Below are positions 1-8,383 of a DNA stretch of 64,000 nucleotides, piece after piece. Made by a program: the position numbers and the translations under genes. Every line of letters starts with the position of its first letter. Within the stretch, counting starts at the first letter, position 1. The notes under the pieces were generated by a model that worked only from the letters and a program-made list of their open reading frames with translations, searched no databases and had not been told where the DNA came from. Source of the DNA: [Actinobacillus] rossii (GTDB lineage: Bacteria; Pseudomonadota; Gammaproteobacteria; Enterobacterales; Pasteurellaceae); NCBI GenBank assembly GCA_900444965.1, contig UFRQ01000003.1, positions 2,356,001 to 2,420,000 on the forward strand, in the 5' to 3' direction.

Positions 1-409
1 GTGGCTGCTCCATTTGGGTTGGCACATTAGCCGATTGATTTTGAATCGGTGCTGAGGCTGTAGAAGTTCCATTATTACGCGTACCAAGCATCTGTAATAT
101 ATCACCTTGAATTTCAGTAGTATAACGATCCTGCCCATTTTGGTCTTGCCATTTACGTGTACGTAAACGCCCCTCTACATAAATCTGCGAACCTTTATGA
201 AGATATTGACCCACAACTTCAGCTTGACGACGATAAAACACAATACGGTGCCATTCAGTTACTTCACGACGCTCCCCTGTTGTTTTATCTGTCCAACTTT
301 CACTTGTTGCCACACTAATATTTGCAACTGCTTCACCATTTGGCATTGTGCGCAATTCAGGATCATTACCTAGATGTCCAACAATAATTACTTTATTTAC
401 ACCAGCCAT
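1..409 (-). CDS. ssb: Single-stranded DNA-binding protein, ICE-borne (C-terminus off the window)
   Basis: Binds single-stranded DNA during element replication and transfer. The translation from the ATG at 407-409 begins [18 protein letters not shown] and continues through the OB-fold block [18 protein letters not shown] and [20 protein letters not shown], all typical of bacterial SSB. A clear AAGGAG lies just upstream of the ATG. After about residue 115 it enters the low-complexity Q/N/P/T linker; the acidic tip is cut off by the window edge. It is the most distal gene seen of the ICE maintenance module, so it is the element's own copy rather than the chromosomal ssb. Confidence 0.93.
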   Translation of the reverse strand, partial: MAGVNKVIIVGHLGNDPELRTMPNGEAVANISVATSESWTDKTTGERREVTEWHRIVFYRRQAEVVGQYLHKGSQIYVEGRLRTRKWQDQNGQDRYTTEIQGDILQMLGTRNNGTSTASAPIQNQSANVPTQMEQP

Positions 410-525
410 TATTTCACTCCTTCAATAAATCAAGTTAGCACTATTAAACTTGATTCTGCCCAAGAAAAAAGCATTTAATTAAAATCTCATACAAATGAAT
501 TTTACACAGGTAGATTTAAATCCCA

Positions 526-909
526 TCATATAAGTTTATATTCGCCAAGTCCTCCCCAAAAGGCTAACCAGTGTGAGGGATTACTGGATGGGTCAATACC
601 ATATTTTATACGGTATAGTTGCTTAATTATTCGCTCACTTTCCTGAATAAGTGTTTTAATTTCTTCATCACTTTCATTACTGTCATACCACGCTTGATAA
701 CGTTCATTATGGAGCTGGTATTCGTATAAAATAGCAACATCTAATCGAAACAACTCTACTACATTGATAAAATCAGTAGCTTTCTGCTTCGCTACGATGC
801 CATCTGTTTTTCCTAGAATCACTGCTTTTTCTTTTAGGTTGGAAAGAACCTCTTTAAAGTTACTTGATTCTAGTGCTATATGAAATTCATCTAACACTTC
901 GTGTTTCAT
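526..909 (-). CDS. Hypothetical ICE protein, 127 aa
   Basis: I do not recognise this protein. It is a soluble, charged, mostly helical sequence with no signal peptide or membrane segment; the N-terminal 60 residues are rich in Glu/Lys/Leu and the C-terminus contains a short aromatic stretch (SHWLAFWGGLGEY). The start is supported by AAGGAG eight bases before the ATG. It sits between the DUF3158 gene and ssb, a position that varies between ICEs of this family, so it is probably cargo or a lineage-specific accessory. A strong hairpin and a palindrome lie between it and its upstream neighbour, so it may be transcribed separately. Confidence 0.6.
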   Translation of the reverse strand: MKHEVLDEFHIALESSNFKEVLSNLKEKAVILGKTDGIVAKQKATDFINVVELFRLDVAILYEYQLHNERYQAWYDSNESDEEIKTLIQESERIIKQLYRIKYGIDPSSNPSHWLAFWGGLGEYKLI

Positions 910-945
910 TACTCACTCCTTAATGATAAAGGCTTTTTCTTCGTT

Positions 946-987
946 AAGGTAAGGGGCTTGTCCCCTTACCTTTAAAAGGCCTTTTAA
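946..987. repeat. Hairpin followed by perfect 16-bp palindrome
   Basis: Perfect inverted arms AAGGTAAGGGG (946-956) and CCCCTTACCTT (962-972) enclose a 5-base loop, and the palindrome TTAAAAGGCCTTTTAA follows at 972-987. Neither strand has a good U-tract after the hairpin, so it is not a convincing intrinsic terminator. It could be an attenuator or a protein-binding site between the DUF3158 gene and the 127-aa gene. Confidence 0.6.
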
Positions 988-1047
988 TGCAGGCATTACA
1001 AACATTCTTTTATCAGGCTTTACATACTTAATCTTTCAGGACTCACA

Positions 1048-1515
1048 TCACTGAGCTTTATCAACTTTTTCTATTTTAGATGCACACTCCGACAACTGTC
1101 GCAAAATATAGTTGAAGATAGAAACTTGCATATTTACCAAAATACGATCTTTTTCCACTGCGACAAGCTGATTTCGTAGTGGCTCTGGCACATTTTTATC
1201 CGTAAGTAACGGATGCCAAACCGTTTCGCCTGTTCCTGTGTGATTCATACTGCGCCAACGTAAAAAAGTACCACCTGATGACGAGGATTTATCTTTAATC
1301 ATAAATATTGGCAAGTTTTGTAATTCACTATCCCTTACACGCTGAACCATATCCAATTGATAATCCATGAACACGCTTCTTGCTTGCTGCACCTGTTCAA
1401 ATAAAATCTTATAATCTGCTTCAGTACCTAAATGACTAAATAACTGTTTCAGCACATTATTGATGTCTGCATTTCTTGCCAATTCTCGATACATATCTTC
1501 AGAAATCAATTTCAT
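1048..1515 (-). CDS. DUF3158-family ICE protein
   Basis: Function unknown; proteins of this type are found next to ssb in the SPI-7/PFGI-1 class of integrative elements. The product is about 155 aa, soluble and helical, without a signal sequence. A start at the internal ATG (MKLISEDMYREL) is preferred because AGTAGG stands six bases upstream, whereas the first ATG at 1530 overlaps the end of the preceding gene and has no ribosome site. The overlap or near-overlap with the TIGR03761 gene indicates translational coupling. Family assignment rests on neighbourhood and general resemblance, not on a search. Confidence 0.65.
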   Translation of the reverse strand: MKLISEDMYRELARNADINNVLKQLFSHLGTEADYKILFEQVQQARSVFMDYQLDMVQRVRDSELQNLPIFMIKDKSSSSGGTFLRWRSMNHTGTGETVWHPLLTDKNVPEPLRNQLVAVEKDRILVNMQVSIFNYILRQLSECASKIEKVDKAQ

Positions 1516-1522
1516 AGCAAAC

Positions 1523-2281
1523 CTACTCATTTTCTGTATTGGCTGTTACTTGGCTTTCGACTGTTTGCTCATTATCGTCCTCTGATAACGAGCTATGGCG
1601 AATAAATGGTGCATAATCAGCACGTCGTTCACCAGTTAATACATAATCTGGCACTTCATATCCCATTCGCTTAACGGCTGCTTGATAGCGTGCATTTTTT
1701 TCCTGTGCATCTTTACGAGTAATGCCTGAATGTTTGTAGTTTTCAATTACCCCAAAGCATTTACGCAACAGAACTGCTCCTGCCTCCAACCATTCTTGAG
1801 CATCGGCACGAGTAAGTAATGCGATATGCGCGGCAGTCATCGTAACACGAGCTAAATTATCAAAATCCCCTAAAAGGTATAACAACTGGTACCCTAATTG
1901 GGAATTTACATAAATAGGATAAGAGATCGGCGATACATTAGTACAGCGCTCAAATTCAATACTTTCAGGCAATCTATCCGCATAAATGCCAACTAATTTA
2001 TTCACAAGTTGTTGCATCTCTTGGCGATAAGTTAGTACTTTTTCTTCAAAACGTAATAAGTAATCATCCGCATAAGGATCATCTTGTGCAGCATCTTGCT
2101 GAATTTGACCAATCAATTTTAGGGCATTTGGCATACTTAAAATGGATGATTGTATAATTTTTCCTTTCTCGTCTTTTGCTGAATTTCTGCCAATCCATAA
2201 TTTATGTGCATACTGAGTATGCAAGGTAAATTTGATCTCACTACGTAATGGACCAAGTTGTGATTCTGGTGTAGTAGTCAT
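1523..2281 (-). CDS. TIGR03761 (PFL_4669-family) integrating conjugative element protein
   Basis: A 252-aa protein of the family that accompanies STY4528-type replication proteins in SPI-7-like ICEs; the biochemical role is not established. The sequence contains LRSEIKFTLHTQYAHKLWIGR near the N-terminus and a helical central block ending AAHIALLTRADAQEWLEAGAVLLRKCFGVIENYKHSG, and an acidic tail. The ATG is preceded by AGGAG at good spacing. It is the first gene after a 190-bp gap that holds two identical-arm palindromes, so those may be its operator. It is tightly coupled to the DUF3158 gene downstream. Confidence 0.72.
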   Translation of the reverse strand: MTTTPESQLGPLRSEIKFTLHTQYAHKLWIGRNSAKDEKGKIIQSSILSMPNALKLIGQIQQDAAQDDPYADDYLLRFEEKVLTYRQEMQQLVNKLVGIYADRLPESIEFERCTNVSPISYPIYVNSQLGYQLLYLLGDFDNLARVTMTAAHIALLTRADAQEWLEAGAVLLRKCFGVIENYKHSGITRKDAQEKNARYQAAVKRMGYEVPDYVLTGERRADYAPFIRHSSLSEDDNEQTVESQVTANTENE

Positions 2282-2321
2282 TGTGGATACTCCTATAAAT
2301 TATCATTGTTTAAATTTCATT

Positions 2322-2380
2322 CACTGTAAAGCCCCTTTACAGTGCTTATTTTTTGTTCACTGTAAACAGTGTTTACAGTG
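2322..2380. repeat. Two identical-arm 23-bp palindromes (operator or iteron-like)
   Basis: CACTGTAAA-gcccc-TTTACAGTG at 2322-2344 and CACTGTAAA-cagtg-TTTACAGTG at 2358-2380 have the same 9-bp arms and 5-bp spacers, 36 bp apart start to start. They lie between the replication-protein gene and the TIGR03761 gene. Identical arms with different centres point to a dimeric DNA-binding protein recognising the site twice, either as an operator or at a replication/partition site. The first palindrome is followed by a T-rich run on the plus strand, so a plus-strand terminator is an alternative for it alone. Confidence 0.75.
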
Positions 2381-2470
2381 ATTAAATTTTGTCCTTTTAA
2401 GAACCCTCTTTACTGTTTGTTTTTCAATCACCACCCAATATCTACAAGGCGGTTGTTTTCTAGCCAATAT

Positions 2471-3622
2471 CTAATTGGTACAAAGTTGCATTCGTAGCTG
2501 CTTCATCTGATTTACTAATTTCTCTCGTTCAAGTGAAGATATTTGTTTTACTTGGTCAGTTACTGCAGGTTTATTTACAACTGCAATTGGCTTTGCAATC
2601 ACAGGTTTATTTAATTCTGTTTGCTCTAGCTCAAAGTAGTAAGGCTTAAAAGTGCCTTGATGTGCTTTTTGTATCAATGTATACAAATATCCACTTGGCT
2701 TTTTCACATCCTGTCTTTTGATAATACGTTGTTGAGCCTCGAGCAAAATAGCCTGGCACAATCCTAAATCTAATCCATTCATCGCTTTCGCTGCCATATT
2801 TTTTTCAGAAGCGGAAAGCAATATTTCTTCTGGCCAACTTAATTCATTAACATTCCCAGTACAGTACTTATTTATATATAAAGTACTAGTACTGTACTGC
2901 TTTCCTGACTTCCATTTTGGAAGTGAGTCTAAAATCAATGACTTAGCAGCATTTTCACCCCTAACTTCCATACTAAAATCCCTGACTTCCATTTTGGAAG
3001 TTAGGATATTTTGCTGAATATCTTTTAATGCTTTTGGATGTAAATGCACCGTTTCAGATGACTGTGAAATGCGTTGCTGATACTCTCGATAACGAGCTTG
3101 CATACTTTCTAAATGCGATACATAGTGCCATTGCGTTTTATCTGCGAGTAAATGTTCAATGATATGATTAGCCACACCACTCACAATACCATCATGATGC
3201 TTTGCGCATTTTTCTAAAAATGTTAAATATTCATCATTAAGCTGAATCGCATCTAAAATAGGAATTGGTTCATCATGTAATAAGTACACATTTCCCATAA
3301 CATGACCTTTTTCATTTCTCACTGTTTCACATAATGTTAGCCAGCGCGTTAAACGTAAAAGATAAAGTGTTTGAGTGATTGCTTTTTCAGATAGACGACT
3401 TTCTGTATAAGGTTTATCTGACAATAATTTTCCTAACACCTCATAAGATGGAAAAAGCCCACTTTGAAATTCTCGGGCATTACATTTAATCAACTGCCAA
3501 GCAAATTTCGCTCTTGGCGTTAAATAAGGGTCGTGTAATAAACGTGTTGGTACAGTTTCATGTTGATTACCAAAAAAGAGTAATCCATGTTCATTGCGTT
3601 TATCTGGTTGAGCCATTTTCAT
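2471..3622 (-). CDS. STY4528-family pathogenicity-island replication protein
   Basis: Likely replication protein of the element, 383 aa. The N-terminal half (HGLLFFGNQHETVPTRLLHD, TPRAKFAWQLIKCNARE, FPSYEVLGKLL) resembles a helix-turn-helix module of the kind used in plasmid/phage initiators; the C-terminal part contains ILLEAQQRI and GYLYTLIQKAHQGTF, reminiscent of DnaT/primosomal helper proteins. The start at 3620-3622 is chosen because GGAG stands six bases upstream; 13 residues of further upstream open frame have no ribosome site. It follows DUF2857 as in related ICEs. Two promoters and a probable small RNA occupy the 144-bp gap before it. Confidence 0.72.
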   Translation of the reverse strand: MKMAQPDKRNEHGLLFFGNQHETVPTRLLHDPYLTPRAKFAWQLIKCNAREFQSGLFPSYEVLGKLLSDKPYTESRLSEKAITQTLYLLRLTRWLTLCETVRNEKGHVMGNVYLLHDEPIPILDAIQLNDEYLTFLEKCAKHHDGIVSGVANHIIEHLLADKTQWHYVSHLESMQARYREYQQRISQSSETVHLHPKALKDIQQNILTSKMEVRDFSMEVRGENAAKSLILDSLPKWKSGKQYSTSTLYINKYCTGNVNELSWPEEILLSASEKNMAAKAMNGLDLGLCQAILLEAQQRIIKRQDVKKPSGYLYTLIQKAHQGTFKPYYFELEQTELNKPVIAKPIAVVNKPAVTDQVKQISSLEREKLVNQMKQLRMQLCTN

Positions 3623-3652
3623 TTTATTCTCCAGATAACATAAAGAGTTTTT

Positions 3653-3688
3653 TTCTTGCACTTATATGCTGTAGTGATATAATTACAA
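3653..3688. promoter_or_regulatory. Interlocked divergent promoters (small RNA, plus; replication gene, minus)
   Basis: On the plus strand TTGCAC (3656-3661) and TATAAT (3678-3683) are 16 bp apart and would start near 3690. On the minus strand TTGTAA (3688-3683) and TATAAG (3666-3661) are also 16 bp apart and would start near 3653, upstream of the replication gene. The -35 of each overlaps the -10 of the other, so RNA polymerase could occupy only one at a time. The plus promoter is the stronger match; the minus one is more tentative. Confidence 0.6.
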
Positions 3689-3689
3689 C

Positions 3690-3768
3690 AGATAAATTTC
3701 CAGGGTCGTAGTGGAAATCTCCAGCCCCCAAGAGAACGGGTCAGGTTCTCTTGGGGGCTTATTTTTTA
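3690..3768 (+). ncRNA. Probable ICE small RNA, about 80 nt, two hairpins
   Basis: A good sigma-70 promoter points into this gap and an intrinsic terminator closes it, with no coding frame between. The predicted RNA has a first hairpin with 7-bp arms ATTTCCA (3696-3702) and TGGAAAT (3712-3718), and the 15-bp terminator hairpin. Both loops begin GGGTC. Because all flanking genes are on the minus strand, read-through mRNA from the DUF2857 gene would be fully complementary and fold into matching hairpins with GACCC loops, the geometry used by plasmid copy-control antisense RNAs. Function is inference. Confidence 0.6.
3723..3768 (+). terminator. Intrinsic terminator, plus strand
   Basis: Perfect 15-bp arms at 3723-3737 and 3745-3759 (core AGCCCCCAAGAGAAC) with a 7-base loop, followed by TTATTTTTT on the plus strand. 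The minus strand has no U-tract after the hairpin, so the signal terminates plus-strand transcription although neighbouring genes are on the minus strand. Confidence 0.85.
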
Positions 3769-4317
3769 GTTATGTTTCCATTCACAAACTAACTTCCAAA
3801 CAACAGTTAAATTCATGTTGCTTTCTTCTGCAATTAGACTTAAAAGCTCTAATCCTTCTAATGAGTTAAGGTTTTCAATAGTCGATTGGTATTTTTTCCA
3901 TAAATGCCAAATCAACTCTTGTTCTTCATCCGTTGCTGCAACCTTTCTCCCCATTTTCTCTTCCTTACCAAGTAATTGACGGCGTGCGGAAACAGCTGAG
4001 GTAGATAAACCAAAGTACTGGTTCAACATTTCAATAGAGGCACCAAGTAAAAGCGCACGGTCAATAACTTGCTGTTCCTCTGCATTTTCTTGGGCTACAG
4101 CAAGTAGTTTCCAAAAAGCATCATGGTTGATCTCTACTTTGGCAAATTGCACGGTAGAATGACTGATATAAAACAATTCATCTAACGTTAATTGATTGAT
4201 CGCCTTTAATTCATCTTCTGAAAAACCTAAATTTAAACAAGAACGAACATTACCTTCTCGTAGATTAAGTAATACATTTGCTAACAAGGCTTCATTTATG
4301 GTTGTTTGCTTAATCAT
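3766..4317 (-). CDS. DUF2857-family ICE protein
   Basis: A 183-aa protein of unknown function found between parB and the STY4528-type gene in SPI-7-like elements. It has a possible DNA-binding region: residues about 87-120 contain ALLLGASIEMLNQYFGLSTSAVSARRQLLG, which looks like a helix-turn-helix. The ATG overlaps the parB stop by four bases (ATGA), so it is translationally coupled to parB. It may regulate the downstream replication gene, whose promoter region begins immediately after its stop codon; that is inference. Confidence 0.68.
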   Translation of the reverse strand: MIKQTTINEALLANVLLNLREGNVRSCLNLGFSEDELKAINQLTLDELFYISHSTVQFAKVEINHDAFWKLLAVAQENAEEQQVIDRALLLGASIEMLNQYFGLSTSAVSARRQLLGKEEKMGRKVAATDEEQELIWHLWKKYQSTIENLNSLEGLELLSLIAEESNMNLTVVWKLVCEWKHN

Positions 4318-5996
4318 GGTTGAGCTCCTTGGCGTAAATGACGAACAACTCGTATTAGGCGGAAAATTTTAACTAATGTAATATCATCAATTCCTACGCC
4401 CGATTGTTGAATGTCAAATAAGAAACGACTATCTAAATTGCAATTTACTGATTGTGAAAAATCATTTGTTTGTAACATTGAAAGCAACTGATAGATGAAA
4501 GACGCATAATCTGAAAGCGAAGCATTATGTGATTTCATTCGGTAACTATAATCTACGGGGGTTTTAATCACATGTTCAACTAACTCATCTATATTGGCTG
4601 TTTCTGCAATATCTAAAGCTAACGAATAAGCTTCAGAACGATAATTACGCGCTGGATAGAGCTGCCAAATATCTTCAACAGGTTGACGTCCACAACAGGC
4701 AAAGGATAATCCATTTTCAGCGGCTCGCTTCTCTCTCTGTTCCTGAACACTCATACCTGGAGTTAAACCAAAGTCTTGAGAAATTTGTGTTAATAACGCC
4801 GAATCAGAATCATCATTCACATCCGCATTAGAATCTTTATTCTCATCAAAGAAATTTATTACTTGGGATGTAACATTTTCTGTTTCAATCTCATTTATAG
4901 GTAATGATGGAATAGAAGATGTTGCGACTACATCATTTCCAACTGCTGTTTGTTCTACCTCTTTCTTAGGAATATTTGGCGTAACAGGTTTTGCTTTTAC
5001 GGTTTCTTGGTGTTGTGTAATTTGCTCAATGCTATGTTCAACATGACTTTCAATTTCATGTTGTTTGGCCGCAATTTTCTTAAATTTTCGCTCATCTAGA
5101 TCGATTTCAAGATAAAGTGATTCATAGGTTGTTTTCCCTCCCAGTAAATCAGCCATCTGAGTAATTAACTTATCTTGGAATTCGCGCACTTGAAATGGCG
5201 AATCTTCGTTGCAACTTGAAAGTGAATTCGCCCAAATATCTGCAAAAGGTGTATCTACTTCAAGATGATAGTGATGCCAAACCTCATCTGCGTTATTGCG
5301 AATAGCAAGTAACTTATCGATTTGTGGTTTACCTAACCCTTTAAATAGCGCGTTAGGAATATATGGGTAAAGATAAGTCACGCAATTTTCCATTTTTGCA
5401 ATCAAAGTATGAGATATTATGTATCCATCATTTTCTAATGCTTTGGATAGTTCTCTGGAAGATAACGATGTATCTAATTTTTTCTCGTAATATTCTTTCG
5501 CCTGTAAAATACCGAGTGCTTTTTCAATAAAAGACAAATCGGCACGTGTATCATTTTCAATTAAATGCCCGATCAGAATATTTAATTCGGCTTCAACACT
5601 ATCGGCAGAATCTCCTTGCCAAGGTTTATATTCGCAACTGATGGACCAGAATTTAGGGTCTTTGGTTTCGGTAAACAATTCTTTCAATGCTTGAATCCGA
5701 GTATTACCACCATCGGCAATAATATAAAAATCTTCTCCTGGACGGCGTGTAATATTCGGCTTATGATCTAGACCACGACGACGAATAGACTCTTTAATCA
5801 TCTCAAAATTAGGATTACGGGTCTTACGAGGGTTATGCTCATAAGGACGTAGTTTATCTAGTGTTACCGTAATATATTCCACTTCTGAACTATAATGGTT
5901 TGGGGTCACAGTCTGATATGACGGAGATACATTTGCAATCGGGCTTACATTCAGATTTCGTGCAATGGCCGCAGCTCTTTTTTCATTTTTTGTCAT
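4314..5996 (-). CDS. parB: ParB-family partition protein of the ICE (TIGR03764-like)
   Basis: Partition protein that would bind centromere-like sites and work with the adjacent ParA. At 560 aa it is much longer than chromosomal ParB. The ParB/sulfiredoxin-like nuclease domain covers about residues 40-130 (ITVTLDKLRPYEHNPRKTRN, GLDHKPNITRRPGEDFYIIADGGNTR, IQALKEL), with GGNTR the hallmark. A helical DNA-binding region follows, then a low-complexity acidic linker around residues 310-400 and a C-terminal domain specific to ICE ParBs. The ATG has GGGAGAATAAGAAA before it. It lies downstream of the helicase gene in the same operon. Confidence 0.88.
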   Translation of the reverse strand: MTKNEKRAAAIARNLNVSPIANVSPSYQTVTPNHYSSEVEYITVTLDKLRPYEHNPRKTRNPNFEMIKESIRRRGLDHKPNITRRPGEDFYIIADGGNTRIQALKELFTETKDPKFWSISCEYKPWQGDSADSVEAELNILIGHLIENDTRADLSFIEKALGILQAKEYYEKKLDTSLSSRELSKALENDGYIISHTLIAKMENCVTYLYPYIPNALFKGLGKPQIDKLLAIRNNADEVWHHYHLEVDTPFADIWANSLSSCNEDSPFQVREFQDKLITQMADLLGGKTTYESLYLEIDLDERKFKKIAAKQHEIESHVEHSIEQITQHQETVKAKPVTPNIPKKEVEQTAVGNDVVATSSIPSLPINEIETENVTSQVINFFDENKDSNADVNDDSDSALLTQISQDFGLTPGMSVQEQREKRAAENGLSFACCGRQPVEDIWQLYPARNYRSEAYSLALDIAETANIDELVEHVIKTPVDYSYRMKSHNASLSDYASFIYQLLSMLQTNDFSQSVNCNLDSRFLFDIQQSGVGIDDITLVKIFRLIRVVRHLRQGAQP

Positions 5997-6009
5997 TTTC
6001 TTATTCTCC

Positions 6010-7365
6010 CTAGTATTGTGTAACTGCTAAATTTTCAAAGAGTGAGTACTCACCTATAAATCGAGTAAATACTGTCTTTAATGGACCATTACGTTGTTTT
6101 CCGATAATAATTTCAGCAGTACCAGGATGTTCTGTTTGTTCGTTATAGACTTCATCTCGATAGATAAACAAAATGAGATCGGCATCTTGCTCTAAAGAGC
6201 CTGACTCACGTAAATCCGCATTCATCGGGCGTTTATTCCCTCGTTGTTCTAGGCTTCGATTAAGCTGTGAAAGGGCATAAACAGGGCAACCCACTTCTTT
6301 CGCTAAATTTTTTAACGCCTGAGAAATCGCCGTAATTTCTAAATGACGATTTTCATAACGACGAGAGCCTTGCATTAACTGCAGATAGTCAATAAAAATC
6401 GCTGCTGGCTTGCCATATTTACGGACGTTATAACGAACTTTTGAACGTAATTTTTGAGGAGTAAGCCCACCTTCATCATCAATCAGTAGACGATTCTTCC
6501 ATTCATTTAAAATATGTCCCATTGCAAGAGAAATTTTTGCCCATTCATCTTCGCCTAATTGATCTGCTTTACGGATAGCTTGCAAACTAACTCGAGCACG
6601 CATAGCTAAAAAACGTTGCACAATTTGTTCTGCAGGCATTTCCATACTGTAAAATTGAATAGGTAATTCTTTGAATTTCTCTAATGTGTGATAAGCAATC
6701 GTTTGACAAAAAGCTGTCTTACCCATAGAAGGTCTTGCACCAATCACAATAAAATCACCAGCCTGTCCACCTGTAGTTACCTCATCTAATTCTTGAATAC
6801 CTGTTGGTGTACCTGTAACAGGATCGGCATTCTGAGCAGAGGACTCCATGCGAAGCACTACTTTTTCTAGGGTTTCATTTAAGTCTGCGACACCCGCTGT
6901 ATGCTGTGACAGTGTTAAATCCGTGAATCGCTTTTCAACATTTTCGAGAAGCTCATCTAATTTCTCAGTTGATTTTACTGATTGGGTTTCAGAGATAATG
7001 TGCTGCCCCAGTATTAAAAGTTTACGCTGCTTGCTATATCGCATCACAATATCAACGTAAGCCTTAAAATTGGCTGTAGTTGGTGTGACTCGAGCAAGTT
7101 CTGCAATATAAGCAAATCCACCGAGCTGATCTAAAATACCTTGCTCTTTAAAATATTGATCAAGTGTTAATATATCGACAGGTTTACCATGACTTAATAA
7201 GGTATACATTCCTTTGAAAATGATTTGATGTGCATATAGATAAAAGTCATTTGGATTTATCACATCAGCAATTTCGTCAAAAAGTGTGTTATCCAGAATA
7301 AGCCCACCGAGAACCGCACTTTCAGCATCGACAGAATAAGGTTCCATTGGTTGTTTTTGGCTCAT
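6010..7365 (-). CDS. dnaB: Replicative DNA helicase, DnaB-type, ICE-borne
   Basis: Hexameric helicase that unwinds DNA at forks, here serving element replication. The N-terminal interaction domain (SVDAESAVLGGLILDN, residues about 9-110) is followed by the RecA-like ATPase: Walker A GARPSMGKTAF near residue 210, Walker B region AAIFIDYLQLM, and the DnaB signature SQLNRSLEQRGNKRPMNADLRESGSLEQDADLI. Length 451 aa is near the usual 450-470. AAGGGG precedes the ATG, and the ParA stop lies two bases away, so parA and dnaB are one transcript. The chromosomal dnaB is expected elsewhere. Confidence 0.93.
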   Translation of the reverse strand: MSQKQPMEPYSVDAESAVLGGLILDNTLFDEIADVINPNDFYLYAHQIIFKGMYTLLSHGKPVDILTLDQYFKEQGILDQLGGFAYIAELARVTPTTANFKAYVDIVMRYSKQRKLLILGQHIISETQSVKSTEKLDELLENVEKRFTDLTLSQHTAGVADLNETLEKVVLRMESSAQNADPVTGTPTGIQELDEVTTGGQAGDFIVIGARPSMGKTAFCQTIAYHTLEKFKELPIQFYSMEMPAEQIVQRFLAMRARVSLQAIRKADQLGEDEWAKISLAMGHILNEWKNRLLIDDEGGLTPQKLRSKVRYNVRKYGKPAAIFIDYLQLMQGSRRYENRHLEITAISQALKNLAKEVGCPVYALSQLNRSLEQRGNKRPMNADLRESGSLEQDADLILFIYRDEVYNEQTEHPGTAEIIIGKQRNGPLKTVFTRFIGEYSLFENLAVTQY

Positions 7366-7367
7366 AT

Positions 7368-8198
7368 TTACCCCTTATCCATAAAATGGCTTTGAGCAAA
7401 TTGAGGCATTAGCAATGAACAAAGTTGCTGGATGGTTTTATATTCCGCTCGATTTTGTTGATACACAGGGACTGAGAATGTGGCTGCTTCGCGGTAAGCC
7501 ACTTTGTCTGGTACAGCAAAATCAAGTAATATCTTAGACTCATCAAATTCTGTTGCAAATAAGGTATGCAAATGTTCTGAAACAAATTTCACATCATTAG
7601 TATGATCAACACAGTTAATTACGGCTTTTAGCGGAGGAAGTTTGAAACCAAAATTTGCAAAGGTTTGCAAATCCTGATACATACCTAGCGTGCCTCGAAT
7701 AAATTCTTTAGCAGACAAGATATGAGGAAGAATAGGGCAAAAAAGTACATCTGCAGCTAATACGGACATATCAACGGTAATATCGCGCGTACCTCGAGTA
7801 TCTACAATAACTACATCGTAGCCTTCTATTTTACTTAAAAGTAAACTGAAGCGAAGTGCACCATCAGGTGAATCCCTTAATATCGAGCTAATTTTATTTG
7901 AAGGATCATTTGACTGAATTAAGTCAAGGTTAGGAATAGTTGTTTTAGAAATGATATGAGAAGGCTCCACATCTCTAAAGTGTAAGAATTCATAAGTACC
8001 ACCTGGAGCCTGATAATTCAACACATAATAAGAGCTTAATGTTGGTTGTGTATCAGTATCGATAAGAAGAGTTCTTAGACCGTGTTCTGCACAGAATGCT
8101 CCAATATTAGCCGCGTTAGTACTCTTAGCAGAACCACCTTTGGTCGAAGCAACAGTAATGGTAAAAGGTTTGTTTGTACCGTTTTGTAATAGTTTCAT
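7368..8198 (-). CDS. parA: ParA-family partition ATPase, ICE-borne
   Basis: Deviant Walker ATPase that partitions or stabilises the element with ParB. The deviant Walker A motif STKGGSAKST occurs near residue 20, A-prime LIDTDTQPTLSSYY near residue 46, and the Walker B region DVVIVDTRGTRDI near residue 130. Length 276 aa is usual for small plasmid-type ParA. It is the first gene at this end of the element, as in relatives. A small palindrome TTAAC-aag-GTTAA at 8210-8222 overlaps the ribosome-binding region and could be an autoregulatory operator, though this is weak. Confidence 0.9.
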   Translation of the reverse strand: MKLLQNGTNKPFTITVASTKGGSAKSTNAANIGAFCAEHGLRTLLIDTDTQPTLSSYYVLNYQAPGGTYEFLHFRDVEPSHIISKTTIPNLDLIQSNDPSNKISSILRDSPDGALRFSLLLSKIEGYDVVIVDTRGTRDITVDMSVLAADVLFCPILPHILSAKEFIRGTLGMYQDLQTFANFGFKLPPLKAVINCVDHTNDVKFVSEHLHTLFATEFDESKILLDFAVPDKVAYREAATFSVPVYQQNRAEYKTIQQLCSLLMPQFAQSHFMDKG

Positions 8199-8297
8199 AA
8201 TTTACTCTCTTAACAAGGTTAAGGAGTATTGGCCATTAATACGGTATATTTGTCAGAATTATTTAAACGATGAGATATGTATCAAACATGATTGAAA

Positions 8298-8383
8298 TGG
8301 TGCCTGAGGTCGGACTCGAACCGACACGGTTATTCACCAACGGATTTTGAATCCGTCATGTCTACCAATTTCATCACTCAGGC
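8298..8383 (-). tRNA. tRNA-Leu (anticodon CAA), intact copy carried by the ICE
   Basis: Reads on the minus strand from GCCTGAG (8383) to CTCAGGC-A-CCA (8298), with perfectly paired acceptor arms, a class II variable arm and the T-arm GGTTCGAGTCC. The anticodon loop TTCAAAA sits on stem ACGGA/TCCGT and gives CAA, reading UUG. CCA is encoded. It lies about 50 bp inside the element boundary and differs from the chromosomal stump at several D-arm and acceptor positions, so it is an imported copy. Confidence 0.95.

Noticed and set aside
3514..3711. Plus-strand 65-codon open frame over the replication gene start
   Set aside because: It is mostly the antisense of the replication gene, has no ribosome site, and overlaps the promoter/small-RNA region. 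Treated as a shadow.
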